A stretch of 64,000 nt of DNA. It comes from Streptomyces sp. LHD-70 (GTDB lineage Bacteria; Actinomycetota; Actinomycetes; Streptomycetales; Streptomycetaceae). Shown here in pieces: positions 62,992 through 64,000 of the stretch. Within the stretch, counting starts at the first letter, position 1, and each line of letters opens with the position of its first letter. A program made the position numbers and the translations under genes. The stretch lies in assembly GCF_031157275.1 (NCBI RefSeq), contig NZ_JAVIFW010000008.1:62001-126000 (forward strand), in the 5' to 3' direction. The notes beneath the pieces are model-generated. The model searched no databases, was not told the origin of the DNA, and worked only from the letters and a program-made list of their open reading frames with translations.

Positions 62992-63981
62992 TCAGAGCAG
63001 GTCGAGACCGCGGACCGCCTCGCGCTCCTCGGCGAGCTCCTTGACGGAGGCGTCGATGCGGGCGCGCGAGAACTCGTTGATGTCCAGGCCCTGGACGATC
63101 TCGTACTTGCCGTCCTTGGTGGTGACGGGGAAGGAGGAGATCAGGCCCTCCGGGACGCCGTACGAACCGTCGGACGGGATGCCCATGGAGGCCCAGTCGC
63201 CCTCGGCGGTGCCGTTGACCCAGGTGTGGACGTGGTCGATGGCGGCGTTGGCGGCGGAGGCGGCCGAGGACGCGCCACGGGCCTCGATGATCGCGGCGCC
63301 GCGCTTGGCGACGGTCGGGATGAAGGTGTCGGCCAGCCACTGCTCGTCGTTCACGACCTCGGCGGCGTTCTTGCCGGCGATCTCCGCGTGGAAGATGTCC
63401 GGGTACTGGGTCGCCGAGTGGTTGCCCCAAATGGTGAGGCGCTTGATGTCCTCGACGGAGGCGCCGGTCTTCTGGGCCAGCTGCGTCAGGGCGCGGTTGT
63501 GGTCCAGGCGGGTCATCGCGGTGAAGCGCTCGGCCGGTACGTCCGGGGCGGCGGCCTGGGCGATCAGGGCGTTGGTGTTGGCCGGGTTGCCGACGACGAG
63601 GACCTTGATGTCGTCCGCGGCGTGGTCGTTGATGGCCTTGCCCTGCGGCTTGAAGATGCCGCCGTTGGCGGCGAGCAGGTCACCGCGCTCCATGCCCTTG
63701 GTCCGCGGGCGGGCGCCGACGAGCAGCGCGACGTTGGCGCCCTCGAAGCCCTGGTTCGGGTCGTCGAAGATGTCGATGCCCTTGAGCAGCGGGAACGCGC
63801 AGTCGTCGAGCTCCATGGCGGTGCCCTCGGCGGCCTTGACGCCCTGCGGGATCTCGAGGAGGCGCAGCTTGACCGGCACGTCCGCGCCGAGCAGGTGGCC
63901 GGAGGCGATGCGGAAGAGCAGCGCGTAGCCGATCTGGCCGGCCGCGCCGGTGACGGTGACATTCACGGGAGTGCGGGTCAT
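62992..63981 (-). CDS. mdh: Malate dehydrogenase
   Basis: The 329-residue NAD-dependent enzyme of the TCA cycle interconverts malate and oxaloacetate. It shows the nucleotide-binding VTVTGAAGQIGYALLFRIAS, substrate Arg residues in LVGARPRTKGMERGDLL, VVGNPANTNALI, TRLDHNRALTQLA and the catalytic His in IWGNHSATQYPD. The length and the LDHxRA pattern place it in the cytosolic-type MDH group. ATG 63981 has GGAG about 7 nt upstream. A terminator follows, so it is monocistronic at this end. Confidence 0.96.
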   Translation of the reverse strand: MTRTPVNVTVTGAAGQIGYALLFRIASGHLLGADVPVKLRLLEIPQGVKAAEGTAMELDDCAFPLLKGIDIFDDPNQGFEGANVALLVGARPRTKGMERGDLLAANGGIFKPQGKAINDHAADDIKVLVVGNPANTNALIAQAAAPDVPAERFTAMTRLDHNRALTQLAQKTGASVEDIKRLTIWGNHSATQYPDIFHAEIAGKNAAEVVNDEQWLADTFIPTVAKRGAAIIEARGASSAASAANAAIDHVHTWVNGTAEGDWASMGIPSDGSYGVPEGLISSFPVTTKDGKYEIVQGLDINEFSRARIDASVKELAEEREAVRGLDLL

Positions 63982-64000
63982 GGCGATCTCCGTTAAGACA

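Overview
This window is a core-chromosome segment of a high-GC actinomycete, almost certainly a Streptomyces. Signs of this are the strong G/C bias at third codon positions, frequent GTG starts, an HTH/DUF397/ATP-binding triad, many ECF-, lipoprotein- and membrane-type genes, and a membrane gene of the SCO4848 family. The order mdh - choline/betaine genes - glyA - trpS - SCO4848-type gene - sdhCDAB - NeuB/NeuA genes resembles, from memory, the SCO4827-SCO4883 neighbourhood of S. coelicolor read in reverse. No alignment was run, so only the genus is claimed.

Layout. 1-8691: a nonulosonic-acid (sialate/Kdn-type) cell-wall glycopolymer cluster, with synthase, CMP-transferase/phosphatase fusion, several glycosyltransferase-like proteins and an acyltransferase, arranged around a divergent promoter region. 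8702-13352: LysE exporter, cobalamin-type acyl-CoA mutase without a B12 domain, a tiny secreted L,D-transpeptidase fragment, and an ECF sigma/membrane regulator pair. 13589-21774: envelope and unknown genes, including a large secreted amidase with FG-GAP repeats and a GH20 hexosaminidase. 22183-26287: OHCU decarboxylase and the sdhCDAB operon, ending in a strong terminator. 26432-29309: Uma2 nuclease, VOC protein and a TetR-controlled operon with twin palindromic operators. 29333-36644: membrane proteins, metallophosphoesterase, DD-carboxypeptidase, BrkB protein and a GtrA/UbiA/PAP2 operon like mycobacterial decaprenyl-phospho-sugar genes. 36816-41622: LigT protein, trpS, glyA behind a ZTP riboswitch, and ornithine aminotransferase. 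41673-46734: a YgiC/YgiB-like ATP-grasp/lipoprotein pair, a MocR regulator and two AhpD-like proteins followed by a PEP-mutase-family gene. 46939-49587: a decaying type VII secretion-like module with two frameshifted genes and three membrane proteins. 49609-51311: a WhiJ-like regulatory triad. 51386-58754: choline-to-glycine-betaine oxidation and a betaine ABC importer. 58941-63981: a secreted protein, a three-gene membrane operon in which two proteins share a 24-residue Gly/Asn motif, and malate dehydrogenase.

The best candidates for something undescribed are: the shared GAFAVG motif operon (59807-62812), which looks like an amyloid-type signalling pair; the ATP-grasp/lipoprotein pair (41673-43229); and a 54-bp palindromic element apparently inserted in frame into the PAP2 phosphatase gene. 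Several small tandem duplications sit exactly at gene junctions (7591, 35117, 45910, 19397, 46962), suggesting that slippage has repeatedly reshaped gene ends here. No tRNA, rRNA, CRISPR array, insertion sequence or prophage was recognised.
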